Source: QHXW01 sp035297145
GTDB taxonomy: Bacteria; Acidobacteriota; Terriglobia; Bryobacterales; Bryobacteraceae
Length of the DNA: 64,000 nt
NCBI GenBank assembly: GCA_035297145.1
Contig: DATGZN010000015.1
Coordinates: 1 to 64,000 of the forward strand
Direction of reading: 5' to 3'
In this document: positions 41,440-50,153 of the stretch, piece by piece
Layout of the letters: the number at the start of each line of letters is the position of its first letter
Numbering within the stretch: the first letter of the stretch is position 1
Notes under the pieces: model-generated
Databases searched by the model: none
Told to the model about the DNA's origin: nothing
Seen by the model: only the letters and a program-made list of their open reading frames with translations
Position numbers and translations under genes: made by a program

Positions 41440-44400
41440 ATGCCTGTCTCCATTCGCATCGCCTTGGCACAGCAACAGTCGTTCGATCTGTTCTGCGGCC
41501 CCCAGTCCCGCCGCGTGGACTGGAAAGAAGTCGAGTTCCTCGCCGCAACCGCTGACCGCGAATACTTCGGCGACGCGCAGGCGGACGATGACCACTGGGC
41601 TCCCAGGTTTCCGCAACTGACGGCGCTGGGTCGCAGCCTCTTCGATTGGCTGGACGGCCCGGAGGGCTGGCTCCGGGCAGGCTTGGCCAACGGAGAAACG
41701 ACCGTGTTGCTTGATCTCGCCGCCCCACTTGAGGCCGCAGGTCTGAATCCCGCCATTGAGCAACTAGTCCGCAAGCTCGCCCATCTGCCCTGGGAATTAC
41801 TGCATGACGGCAAAATCTTTCTCGCCGAACGCGGCATCCAACCCATTCGCGTGATGCGATCGCGATCCACCAATGCCCAGCCCGCCAACCGCCCGCTGCG
41901 GCTCCTCTTCATGGCCACCTCACCCGAAGATGTGCTCCCGGTGCTCGATTACGAGCGAGAGGAAGCCACCATCCTCGAAGCCACGCGCCAGCAGCCCATC
42001 GACCTCGTCGTCGAAGAGAGCGGGTCCGTCTCGCAGTTGAAGAATCTGGTTTCCTCCTTCGTCAAGGATCATTTCGACGTATTCCACATCACCGGGCACG
42101 GCACCATCGAGGATGACACGCCGCAATTTGTGACCGAAGACGAGCACGGTGCCGCACAGTTCACCACGGCGGAACAGCTTGCCGAAGCCTTCGGGCGGCG
42201 CTGGCCCCGGCTGCTGTTCCTTTCAGGCTGTCACACGGCGCAGGCGCCGAACCGCGGCATGATCCCGTCCATGGCCCACGCGCTCGTGAACGCCGGCGCA
42301 GACACAGTTCTCGGCTGGGCGCGGCCGGTTTATGACACAACGGGCATCTTCGCCGCCACCCAACTCTATCAGGCCCTCGCCACCGGGGAGACACCGCTCG
42401 ATGCCGTCGCAGCGGCGCGCCGCGAGATGGTGCGCAAGTTCCTCGAAGACACCAATCATGCATTCTGTTCGGACTGGCACCTACTGCGCATTTATCAAGG
42501 GGTGCGCGATACCACGGCCCTGGTAACGCCTCTCAAAACCCCAAGGCGCGAGCAAATCAAGCGAAAGGCGCCGGAGCTTGAGTTTCTCGACGCGCAAGGC
42601 AACGTCAAGGTCGCGGGAACTTCCGCTTTCTTCGGCCGTCGCCGCGAGATGCAGCGCTGCCTCAAAGCGCTCGCCTACCCAGGCGACTACTACGGCGTCT
42701 TCCTTCACGGTATCGGCGGCTATGGCAAAAGCACCATCGCCGCCCGCCTCTGCCGCCGCCATGAAGCGCTGAATCCCGGTTTTGAACAGGTAGTGCTGTT
42801 TGGCCCGGTGGATGAAGCCCGGTTGCGCCAGCGGCTCAGCGACAAGTTCGGCGGCATTCCGGAAGTGATCGAGATTCTGAACCAGCCCAAGATCGAGTTC
42901 AAGCAGCAACTGGCCGGGTTCTTCAACATCATCGAGAGTAAGGGCCGCCCTCTGCTGCTGGTACTGGATGATTTTGAGCAGAACATTCCCCTCGCTCACG
43001 TAGAGGATGGCTCGCTCCGGCTTGCTACCGATGCCCGGCGCACCATGGAAGCTCTCTGTTTCGCGCTGGAGGAATCGAACGCGGTCAGCCGCCTGATCAT
43101 CACCTGCCGCTACTATTCGCAGAAGGGCCTGCCCCCCAACCGCCTCTTCGTCGAAGGGCTTGCCCGTATGGCCGCCAGCGACATCGGCAAAAAAACTGAA
43201 GCCTTGGTGTCGGGCGAGACGAAAAGAAATCCCGGGCGCCAGGCGAAGATTGTGAAGGTAGCCGACGGCAATCCACGGCTGCTCGAACGGCTAATGGAGC
43301 TTGAGCGACAGCAGGACGTGATCGAAGACGCGTTCCTGAATGAGTTGGACGCCACGGTTAGCGAATTCCGCGAAAACCTTCTGGCCGAGAAACTGCTCGG
43401 CGCGCTCAGCGAGCCCGAGCGCAAAGCGCTAGCTCGCATGACCCTGTTCGAATTACCCGTGCCGATGACGGTGGTCGCGGAACTGGCTCAGGGCGCGTCT
43501 CTAGAGAGTGCGATGAACCTCGGCCTCCTGGAGAAGCAAGCAGCCCACGGGGAGGATCTTTACCGCGTGACCACTGTTCTCGAACCGCTGTTGCGGCCGG
43601 CCTTGAGCGAGTTGGAATGGAGCGAAGCGCGACAGCAGGCGGCTCGGAAGCTCCACGAGGTGTGGTGGGACGTCCCGGAGAAACCGGGCGAGGCCCGCGG
43701 GCTTGAGGTAGTGCGGATGGCGGTGGCTGCAGGCGAACAGGAACTTGCTGTCATCCCTGCTGATACGATCGCCACAAGCTGGATCAACCGCAGCCGCTAC
43801 CTAGAGGCTGTCGCGCTGTGCCGCTTCGTCCTGGCGGTGTTTGAAGACTACCGGATTCTGGGGACGATTGCGCGCGCCGAGGAGGTACTCGGTGATACCG
43901 AGTCAGCCAGGAATCACTACGAGGCGACGCTCTCTAGCTGTCCCTCATCTGATGAACGAAGGAAATCGGCGACCATCCACAATCTCGCGGGCCTTGAAGT
44001 GCAGCAGGGCGACATCGAGCGGGCGCTCGATCTTTTGCAGGAGTGCCTGGAGATCCTCGATCGCATCGGCGACGTGCAAGGTAAAGCGCCCGCGCTGCAC
44101 CAGATGGCCGGCGTGATCGCGACGCAGGGCGACATCGAGCGAGCGCTGCAGCTCTGGCAGCAGTCCCTGGAGATCGAGGAGCGCATCGGCGATGTGAAAG
44201 GCAAAGCCGCCACCCTGCACCAGATGGCCGGGGTGATCGCGACGCAGGGCGACATCGAGCGAGCGCTGCAGCTCTGGCAGCAGTCCCTGGAGATCGAGGA
44301 GCGTATCGGCGATGTGCTAGGTAAAGCCGCCACGCTGCACCAGATGGCTTGGGCGATCGCGCGGCAGGGCGACATCGAGCGGGCGCTCCAGCTCTGGCAG

Positions 44401-45018
44401 CAGTCCCTGGAAATCAAGGAGCGTATAGGCGATGTGCAAGGCAAAGCCGTCACGCTGGCCCAAATAGCCTGGGCTGCCGGCGAATCCGGCGACAACGTGC
44501 GTCGCGAGCAACTCAACCGTCAGGCGGCCATCGCGTTGGGTTCCGTGCGTGCCTACCTCGACCTGATCATCGTGCTCGGCAACCTGGGAGCTACCGCGCA
44601 GGAGGAACGGGAGATCTTCGCGGCGCAGGCTGCCTGGCTAGTGTTGAGGGTGCATGCACCGTTGGGCGATTCCTTCGAGGCCCTCAGCCTGACGTTCAAC
44701 CTTGTTCCTCAGGGCGATTCGCTGGAACCGTTGCTCGCCGCTGCCGCGATGATCATCGTAGCCACACGCGGTGAGAACCACCCGCAGCGTGAGAAACTGC
44801 GCGAGGATGCGGCCAAACTGCTGTCCATCGCCGCCGGCAACGCCGGAGTAGAAAGTGCGGAAGCGTTCCAGCAGTGGTCCGCCGAGAATCGCCTCAACGA
44901 CAGCGCCCACGTCTTCCCCCGCCTCCTTGCTCTGCTGGAACAACTCGTCCCCGCCGACCGCTGGCTCTTCGACCGCGCCCCGCTACAAGACCGCGCCGAC
45001 TCCACCTCCGCCGGATGA
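41440..45018 (+). CDS. CHAT protease-STAND ATPase-TPR protein (NLR-like)
   Basis: The 1192-residue product combines three modules. Residues about 95-355 form a CHAT (caspase-like) protease domain with the His-Cys dyad His220 (FHITGHGTIEDD) and Cys264 (FLSGCHTAQAPN). Residues about 395-720 form a STAND/NACHT-like ATPase with Walker A GIGGYGKST (424-432) and Walker B LLLVLDDFE (Asp510, Asp511). A winged-helix region follows. From about residue 800 on there are TPR units, including four tandem 40-residue units encoded by nearly identical DNA. The layout is that of bacterial NLR-like sensors, in which repeats recognise a trigger and the protease is released. It is a single gene and no substrate gene is visible next to it. 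Confidence 0.93.
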   Translation: MPVSIRIALAQQQSFDLFCGPQSRRVDWKEVEFLAATADREYFGDAQADDDHWAPRFPQLTALGRSLFDWLDGPEGWLRAGLANGETTVLLDLAAPLEAAGLNPAIEQLVRKLAHLPWELLHDGKIFLAERGIQPIRVMRSRSTNAQPANRPLRLLFMATSPEDVLPVLDYEREEATILEATRQQPIDLVVEESGSVSQLKNLVSSFVKDHFDVFHITGHGTIEDDTPQFVTEDEHGAAQFTTAEQLAEAFGRRWPRLLFLSGCHTAQAPNRGMIPSMAHALVNAGADTVLGWARPVYDTTGIFAATQLYQALATGETPLDAVAAARREMVRKFLEDTNHAFCSDWHLLRIYQGVRDTTALVTPLKTPRREQIKRKAPELEFLDAQGNVKVAGTSAFFGRRREMQRCLKALAYPGDYYGVFLHGIGGYGKSTIAARLCRRHEALNPGFEQVVLFGPVDEARLRQRLSDKFGGIPEVIEILNQPKIEFKQQLAGFFNIIESKGRPLLLVLDDFEQNIPLAHVEDGSLRLATDARRTMEALCFALEESNAVSRLIITCRYYSQKGLPPNRLFVEGLARMAASDIGKKTEALVSGETKRNPGRQAKIVKVADGNPRLLERLMELERQQDVIEDAFLNELDATVSEFRENLLAEKLLGALSEPERKALARMTLFELPVPMTVVAELAQGASLESAMNLGLLEKQAAHGEDLYRVTTVLEPLLRPALSELEWSEARQQAARKLHEVWWDVPEKPGEARGLEVVRMAVAAGEQELAVIPADTIATSWINRSRYLEAVALCRFVLAVFEDYRILGTIARAEEVLGDTESARNHYEATLSSCPSSDERRKSATIHNLAGLEVQQGDIERALDLLQECLEILDRIGDVQGKAPALHQMAGVIATQGDIERALQLWQQSLEIEERIGDVKGKAATLHQMAGVIATQGDIERALQLWQQSLEIEERIGDVLGKAATLHQMAWAIARQGDIERALQLWQQSLEIKERIGDVQGKAVTLAQIAWAAGESGDNVRREQLNRQAAIALGSVRAYLDLIIVLGNLGATAQEEREIFAAQAAWLVLRVHAPLGDSFEALSLTFNLVPQGDSLEPLLAAAAMIIVATRGENHPQREKLREDAAKLLSIAAGNAGVESAEAFQQWSAENRLNDSAHVFPRLLALLEQLVPADRWLFDRAPLQDRADSTSAG
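44008..44487 (+). repeat. four 120-bp in-frame tandem repeats encoding TPR units
   Basis: Units start at GGCGACATCGAGCG at 44008, 44128, 44248 and 44368. Units two and three differ at about six of 120 positions; units one and four are more diverged. Each encodes 40 residues starting GDIERALxLxQxxLEI. Confidence 0.9.
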
Positions 45019-45033
45019 GGGACACGTCCCGCA

Positions 45034-45855
45034 CTAAACCTTCGACACCCGCCGCAGCGTGTAAGCCGCCGGATTCAGATTCCCATGCTCCAGCCGTTTC
45101 CAATCGTCATTCACGTGAATCAGCTTCCCGCTCACGTGATTCGACCGCTCCGACGCCAGAAATAGCGCAAGTTGTATCTGTTTGTCGGGTGAGATGCCGC
45201 CTGTGATGCGAACGTTCTCCGCTTCTTCCAGATCCTTCGCGCCCGCGTTCTGGCCCGCCTGAATAATCTCGTCGGTCATGCTGGTGTAGGTGCCGCCGGG
45301 TAATAGGGCATTCACCTGCACGTTGTGTTCGCTCACCTCTTCCGCGAGCGTTTCCACCAGCCGCACCACCGCCGCCTTCGACGCCGCAAACACCGCAAAA
45401 TTCGGACGCGCCTCGCCCGCCCCCGGCCCGCTCAGCACAATGATTTTCCCCGAGCGCCGTTCGATCATCTGCGGCAGCACCGCCCGGCATGCGTGCATCA
45501 CGCCCAGCACATTGGTTTCGATCACTTCCCACCACTGCTTGGGCCTCCCATCCGTAAACGGTCCGATCGGTCCCTGCAAGGCCGCGGCGGCAATCAGTAC
45601 GTCGATCCCGCCGAACACCACGCGCATCCGATCCACCGCCGCGGTAAGCTGCTCGAAATCGCGCACGTCCGCGCGGAGCCGCAGCGCCAGGCCGCCGGCA
45701 TGTTCGATCTCCAATTTGGTAGCGTCGAGTTCCGCCTGAGTCCGGGAAATCAGACCCACGCGCGCGCCCGCATGCGCGAAACCGAGAGCCAGACGTTTCC
45801 CAATCCCGCGGCCCCCGCCGGTGATCAGTACGCCTTTGTCCTGGAGTGGACGCAA
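45034..45855 (-). CDS. short-chain dehydrogenase/reductase family protein with Tyr to Phe change
   Basis: The 273-residue product has the Rossmann motif (VLITGGGRGIGKRLA), an Asp for the adenine side (ADVRDFEQL) and Asn115 (TNVLG). Ser142 is in the catalytic position and Lys160 in NFAVFAASK. The catalytic Tyr of YxxxK is Phe156, so ordinary dehydrogenase activity is doubtful. The rest of the fold, including VNALLPGGTYTSM and the closing HVSGKLIHV, is standard. It follows the His-rich membrane gene after four bases and should share its operon. It may be a binding protein or use another base. Confidence 0.88.
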   Translation of the reverse strand: MRPLQDKGVLITGGGRGIGKRLALGFAHAGARVGLISRTQAELDATKLEIEHAGGLALRLRADVRDFEQLTAAVDRMRVVFGGIDVLIAAAALQGPIGPFTDGRPKQWWEVIETNVLGVMHACRAVLPQMIERRSGKIIVLSGPGAGEARPNFAVFAASKAAVVRLVETLAEEVSEHNVQVNALLPGGTYTSMTDEIIQAGQNAGAKDLEEAENVRITGGISPDKQIQLALFLASERSNHVSGKLIHVNDDWKRLEHGNLNPAAYTLRRVSKV

Positions 45856-45859
45856 CCCA

Positions 45860-47296
45860 CTATTCTACGCGCGCATCGAAGATGCCGGTTTCCACCTTCC
45901 CGGCACGCTTCACCTGGACAAAGATCCGGTAGTTGCCGGGCTGCGGAAAACCGTATGGAAAGGAAACTTCAGCCGGAGGAGAATCCATCGTCATGGATTG
46001 CATGTTGTGCTTGCCGCTCGAATCCCGCGTCATCATCAGCGCCGCCATGGGCGCGGAGCCCGAGGGATGCACGTGCGCGAACACCTGAAAGTCATCACGC
46101 ACGAATGCGGCGTGCCCGGCCATCTCCATGTACAACTCCATGTCCTCCGCCGGTTTGCCGTTCGCGTCCTCCACGCGGAAGCGGAACAGCTCGGCGCGCT
46201 TGGTACGAAGAGGAGTAGCACCGCGCTCCCAAACCATGCGATAACCATCCGAGAGCGGAGAAACCACCCGGTTGAAATCCGCCTGTGTGATCGGCGTTGA
46301 ACTTCCCGAGGCGTCATCCGGTCCCGGCGGAGTGCCCGCAATCGACGGAATCTCAATCTCGCTTGTGCCCGTCTCCCCGATCCCATTGGCGTGCACGACA
46401 TCCGCATAAAGCCGGTACCGCCCCGCCCGTATCGTCGGCAGATTCATGGCAAAGGCTCCCGGATCGGTCTCATCCGGGTGTAAGTGCCACACGCGATCCA
46501 TCGCCGGCGCGCTGATCACATAGAGATGCATCAGATGCCCATGATCCGGAACCAGGTCATCCAGCTTGCTGAACCGGAACCACCCCGTATCCTGTAGGTT
46601 CAATGTCAGCCCGCCACCGCTCGCAACCGTCGCCGTCATCTGAATCGGCTTGTAGATGTTGCTCGCGTAAGCGTTGGCCTCCGCATCCCACCATTTGAGG
46701 GCCAGATATACTGCCAGGCACACCAGCACGAAAGTGACGCCCATCACCACCGCCGCGCGTTTTCGATTTTTCTCCGGCGCCGCAACACCCGGTTCGAGCT
46801 GCGCCTCACGCACGCTCGCTCCCACAATGCTCACGATCCCGAGCACCAGCACCGCCATCAGGGCCAGCAAACCCGCGCCCATGCCCTTCTGCATAGTGGA
46901 AGTTCGCGTCGCCATCGCCGGCACAGGAACCGACAGCTCTCCCTTGCCTTGCGCGCCGTCCGCTTCCACGCGCACCTGCCAAGCCCCAAAGCCCATCAGC
47001 CACAGGCTTCCCGTGTAGAATTGCGGATCGTCCGTGGAGCGCCTGGCAACATCCGGTGTCGGCGCAAATTGCGCCCCCGGCCCCGTCAGACGGAGCGGCA
47101 CCACGCGCACTTCCCGCACATCCGGCGACGCGCTTCGCACCTCAACTTCCGCGACTCCAGGAATCACCGCCGGCGGCCGAACGGCCACCAGCAACCGGTA
47201 CGGCCCCGCGTTGCCCTCGTAAAACACATCGGGGCTGCCGACATGCCCAAGCGCGGCGGAAGAGATCGCCAGCAACAAAACAAACGTGCGCATCAT
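45860..47296 (-). CDS. exported membrane protein with His-rich YtkA-like region
   Basis: The 478-residue product has a signal peptide (MMRTFVLLLAISSAALG), a beta-rich external domain (about 20-130) and two membrane segments (GAGLLALMAVLVLGIVSIVGA and AAVVMGVTFVLVCLAVYLAL). A second external part carries His-rich loops (DHGHLMHLYVIS, WHLHPDE, FAHVHPSG) and two YtkA/FixH-like beta units. The His, Met and Asp pattern points to metal (copper) binding, which is inference. It is sandwiched in a minus-strand operon, four bases from each neighbour. Confidence 0.75.
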   Translation of the reverse strand: MMRTFVLLLAISSAALGHVGSPDVFYEGNAGPYRLLVAVRPPAVIPGVAEVEVRSASPDVREVRVVPLRLTGPGAQFAPTPDVARRSTDDPQFYTGSLWLMGFGAWQVRVEADGAQGKGELSVPVPAMATRTSTMQKGMGAGLLALMAVLVLGIVSIVGASVREAQLEPGVAAPEKNRKRAAVVMGVTFVLVCLAVYLALKWWDAEANAYASNIYKPIQMTATVASGGGLTLNLQDTGWFRFSKLDDLVPDHGHLMHLYVISAPAMDRVWHLHPDETDPGAFAMNLPTIRAGRYRLYADVVHANGIGETGTSEIEIPSIAGTPPGPDDASGSSTPITQADFNRVVSPLSDGYRMVWERGATPLRTKRAELFRFRVEDANGKPAEDMELYMEMAGHAAFVRDDFQVFAHVHPSGSAPMAALMMTRDSSGKHNMQSMTMDSPPAEVSFPYGFPQPGNYRIFVQVKRAGKVETGIFDARVE

Positions 47297-47300
47297 CCTC

Positions 47301-48428
47301 TCACCGCCGGATCCGCCGCATCCAGTTGCCCCAGCCCATCCCGAGCCGCGTGGTCAAAATAGCCGCGACCACCGCGAACGCCATCTCACTCCAAAACTGG
47401 GTCGCGGTCTTCTCCAGCGGAGCAAACAGATAGCGTGCGTAGTGGCTGTTCGGATGCAAATTGTAGTCGAAGTAGATGGTCCCAAATACCCAGTTGCGGC
47501 TCGCCTCGCTCATCAGGAAACTCGCAAACGGCCACTGGACCACCGCCAGCACCACCACGAAAACGAGCCCGGAGACAGCGGCTTCGAGCCACGGACGCCA
47601 GGCTGCCGTCCGCTGCCACAGCCAGTCGAGAGCCAGAGCCGACGCAATCAGCAACAGCGGAAATTCGGGCGGCACAAAGTGTGTCACATGCTGGTACACC
47701 GGTCCGAGCTTCGGCGTCGCCGCGAACAGCGGCAGAATCCACAAGCACCCGATGATGAACAAGCTGTAAATTCCGATTACGATACTGGCCGCCCAACGGC
47801 GCCCCGACGCCCGCGCCAAGCCTGCCAACACTCCTGGAATGGTGATCGAAACTACTCGGTAGAAGAAACCGCTGTGCATGTACACGCGCACCGCGTACTC
47901 GAAGATCAGAATCATCAGGCAAACCACGATCATGGCTCCCACATAGAGAAACAGCCATTCGAGTTTCGCGCGCGCCTGGGCCGTCCCGCGGTTCATCTGC
48001 CCCAGAATCAGAACCAAAGCCCCGAACTGCACTCCTACCATGCCGGTAATCAGCAGCACATGTGGCGGGCTGAGGATCTTTACATCCAGCCCGTACGCGT
48101 TGTGCCACCAGTCGTCGAACGGCGCCGAGGTGATCATGGCGATGCCGCCCCACGCCGCGATAAACGCCCCCAGCGGTCCACGGAAACCCCAGATTTTCAC
48201 CGCCGCGCTCCGCAACGGCGATGCGCCGTCAATCGTGGTCGAAAGAATCAGATACCCGCACGACAGTCCCGCCAGAACGCCGCACATGTAAATCGCGATG
48301 TGCGCCGGTGTCCAGAACGTGTCGCGGCCAATCGATCGGTGCCAGGAAATATCCCAATGCGTGCCCACCATGGCCGAAGTGACAGCTATAACGGAGCACC
48401 ACACGTACCAGGGAATCGAAAAACGCAC
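47301..48428 (-). CDS. polytopic membrane protein, first gene of operon
   Basis: The 375-residue product reads as about nine membrane segments, such as WYVWCSVIAVTSAMVGTHWD, AHIAIYMCGVLAGLSCGYLI and GVLAGLARASGRRWAASIVIG. It has a His/Trp-rich first loop (THWDISWHRSIGRDTFWTPAH) that may hold a metal or haem. I know no name for this family. The next gene, with His-rich external domains, starts four bases after its stop, so the two probably work together. Confidence 0.75.
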   Translation of the reverse strand: MRFSIPWYVWCSVIAVTSAMVGTHWDISWHRSIGRDTFWTPAHIAIYMCGVLAGLSCGYLILSTTIDGASPLRSAAVKIWGFRGPLGAFIAAWGGIAMITSAPFDDWWHNAYGLDVKILSPPHVLLITGMVGVQFGALVLILGQMNRGTAQARAKLEWLFLYVGAMIVVCLMILIFEYAVRVYMHSGFFYRVVSITIPGVLAGLARASGRRWAASIVIGIYSLFIIGCLWILPLFAATPKLGPVYQHVTHFVPPEFPLLLIASALALDWLWQRTAAWRPWLEAAVSGLVFVVVLAVVQWPFASFLMSEASRNWVFGTIYFDYNLHPNSHYARYLFAPLEKTATQFWSEMAFAVVAAILTTRLGMGWGNWMRRIRR

Positions 48429-48495
48429 GGATCTTTCGATAATACCTTAGCGTCTGAGAGTCCCGGCGCATCGGCGGCACTCTCCTTACAAATTC

Positions 48496-48951
48496 ATGAA
48501 CTTTAAATTCTTGTGGTTGTTGTTACTGTGCGTGGGCGCCTTCGCAACCGACAATGGCGATCATGTCCAATATGTTGGAGGAACGATCTCCGCTCTTCCT
48601 ACTAGGACCGATGGTTTCATTAACACCCACGGAGAAGATCTCTTCCTTTTTCAAACCAAAGGCGTCACGGTTCAGATCCCCTACGAAAAGATCAACGTTC
48701 TCGAGTACGGCCAGCGCGTGAGCCGCCGTTACTTCGAAGCCATCCTGCTCTCGCCGGTTTTTCTCCTCAGCAAGACCAGGAAGCATTACTTAACAGTGGA
48801 ATTTACAGACGACAGGGGCAAACAACAGGCTATGGTGTTTCTGGTCAGCAAGAACGACGTGCGCTCATTACTCGTGATCCTGGAGGCTAAGTCAGGCCGC
48901 CGGATCGAGTATCAAGATGATGACGCGCGCCGCTCCGGAAAGGGGTCGTAA
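48496..48951 (+). CDS. secreted hypothetical protein
   Basis: The 151-residue product has a signal peptide (MNFKFLWLLLLCVGAFA) and a beta-rich domain (YVGGTISALPTRTDGFINTH, then VTVQIPYEKINVLEYGQRVS), with a positively charged end. The pattern resembles PH-like or SH3-like domains that I know from uncharacterised acidobacterial proteins. The next gene begins right after its stop codon, with GGAAAGGGG as ribosome binding site at the end of this gene. Confidence 0.68.
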   Translation: MNFKFLWLLLLCVGAFATDNGDHVQYVGGTISALPTRTDGFINTHGEDLFLFQTKGVTVQIPYEKINVLEYGQRVSRRYFEAILLSPVFLLSKTRKHYLTVEFTDDRGKQQAMVFLVSKNDVRSLLVILEAKSGRRIEYQDDDARRSGKGS

Positions 48952-49539
48952 ATGGTAATCCCCATTGTTTTCTTCTTGATGGCCGCCACGGACGCCCCGC
49001 CCAATCCCGCCAGCGTTGACCAGGAGGCTCTCGAGCAGCTCCTTACGGTTCGGAGGGTCTATATCGACCGGTTTTCCGGCGGCGAAACGGCCGCGCAGAT
49101 GCGCGACATGATTCTCAGCGGTTTGCAGAACACTAAGCTGTTTGTTGTCACTGAGAACCAGGACCGGGCGGACGCTTTTCTACGCGGATCCGCCGAGGAC
49201 CTGGTTTTTACCGACGAGCACACCGCCAGCGACAGCATCCACGCTCAGGCCAATCTATCTAAAAGCAGCAGCACCAGTTACAGCGGACGCACCAGCGGAC
49301 GCGAACAGGACGGCAAAACTCAGGGCGTGGACTTTGGCGACAGCGAATCGACCCACAGCCTCGAACGCCGCCACGAAGCCGTGGCTGCCGTGCGCCTTGT
49401 CACAAAGGACGGCGACGTCATCTGGTCGACCACGCAGGAGAGTTTGGGCGGCAAATTCCACGGCGCCAGCGCCGACGTGGCCGACAAAGTCACCAAGAAA
49501 CTGGTCGAAGATTACGACCGCGCCCGCAAACTTAAATAA
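48952..49539 (+). CDS. secreted hypothetical protein (CsgG-like flavour)
   Basis: The 195-residue product starts with a hydrophobic export segment (MVIPIVFFLMAATDA). The motif VYIDRFSGGETAAQMRDMIL, then LFVVTENQDRADAFLRGSAE and VAAVRLVTKDGDVIWSTTQE, resembles the beta-alpha fold of CsgG/GNA1162-type lipoproteins. A Ser/Gly-rich middle loop interrupts it. The resemblance is by wording only. ATG 48952 abuts the preceding stop, so it forms a two-gene operon. Confidence 0.7.
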   Translation: MVIPIVFFLMAATDAPPNPASVDQEALEQLLTVRRVYIDRFSGGETAAQMRDMILSGLQNTKLFVVTENQDRADAFLRGSAEDLVFTDEHTASDSIHAQANLSKSSSTSYSGRTSGREQDGKTQGVDFGDSESTHSLERRHEAVAAVRLVTKDGDVIWSTTQESLGGKFHGASADVADKVTKKLVEDYDRARKLK

Positions 49540-49626
49540 AGTTACATCCTTCCTCTACTTTCGCCTTGTCTTCGCCTTTTGGCCGTGTTATTCTCCTTGC
49601 TGCCGCAATTGCGGCGGAGGAACAAA

Positions 49627-50142
49627 ATGCCAATCAGCGAAATACTATTACCCGAGTTTGACGAGGAGATGAAGAACACCCGGAAGATGCTGGAGCGTGT
49701 TCCGGACGACAGGTTCGATTACAAACCACACGAGAAGTCGATGGCCATGGGGCGGCTGGCCAGTCACGTCGCCGAACTGCCCAGTTGGGCGGCACATACG
49801 CTGCAATCGGAATTGCTGGAAATCCAGCCGGGCCAGGCTCCTTATATGGCGAAGTCCAGCAAGCAGTTGCTGGAGGATTTCGACAAGAACGTCGCGGAAG
49901 GGCGGAAACTCATCGCCGGCGCGACAGACGCCGATTTCGCCAAGATCTGGACCTTCAAATACGGCGGGCAGACCATCTTCTCAATGCCTCGGGCCGCCGT
50001 GATTCGGAGCGTGGTGATGAATCACATGATTCACCATCGCGCACAATTGAGCGTCTACTTGCGGCTGAATGAAATCGAAATTCCAGGCATGTACGGGCCG
50101 TCGGCCGACGAGATGAAATTCTGGACCGCTCAAAAAAGCTAA
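49627..50142 (+). CDS. DinB-family protein
   Basis: ATG 49627 follows a good GGAGG. The 171-residue four-helix protein has the DinB metal triad: His47 (LASHVAEL) and His133-x3-His137 (NHMIHHRAQL). A PGMYGPSADE end is typical of the family. Such proteins are thiol-dependent metalloenzyme relatives; the substrate is unknown. It precedes the helicase gene by 11 bases on the same strand and may be cotranscribed with it. Confidence 0.93.
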   Translation: MPISEILLPEFDEEMKNTRKMLERVPDDRFDYKPHEKSMAMGRLASHVAELPSWAAHTLQSELLEIQPGQAPYMAKSSKQLLEDFDKNVAEGRKLIAGATDADFAKIWTFKYGGQTIFSMPRAAVIRSVVMNHMIHHRAQLSVYLRLNEIEIPGMYGPSADEMKFWTAQKS

Positions 50143-50153
50143 GCTGGAAGTAA

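Noticed and set aside
44008..44487. CRISPR-like direct repeats
   Set aside because: Units are contiguous with no spacers and encode TPR helices in frame.
47286..48506. A 406-codon plus-strand frame opposite the polytopic membrane protein
   Set aside because: The opposite strand encodes membrane segments, whose codons give this Gln/His-rich mirror frame.
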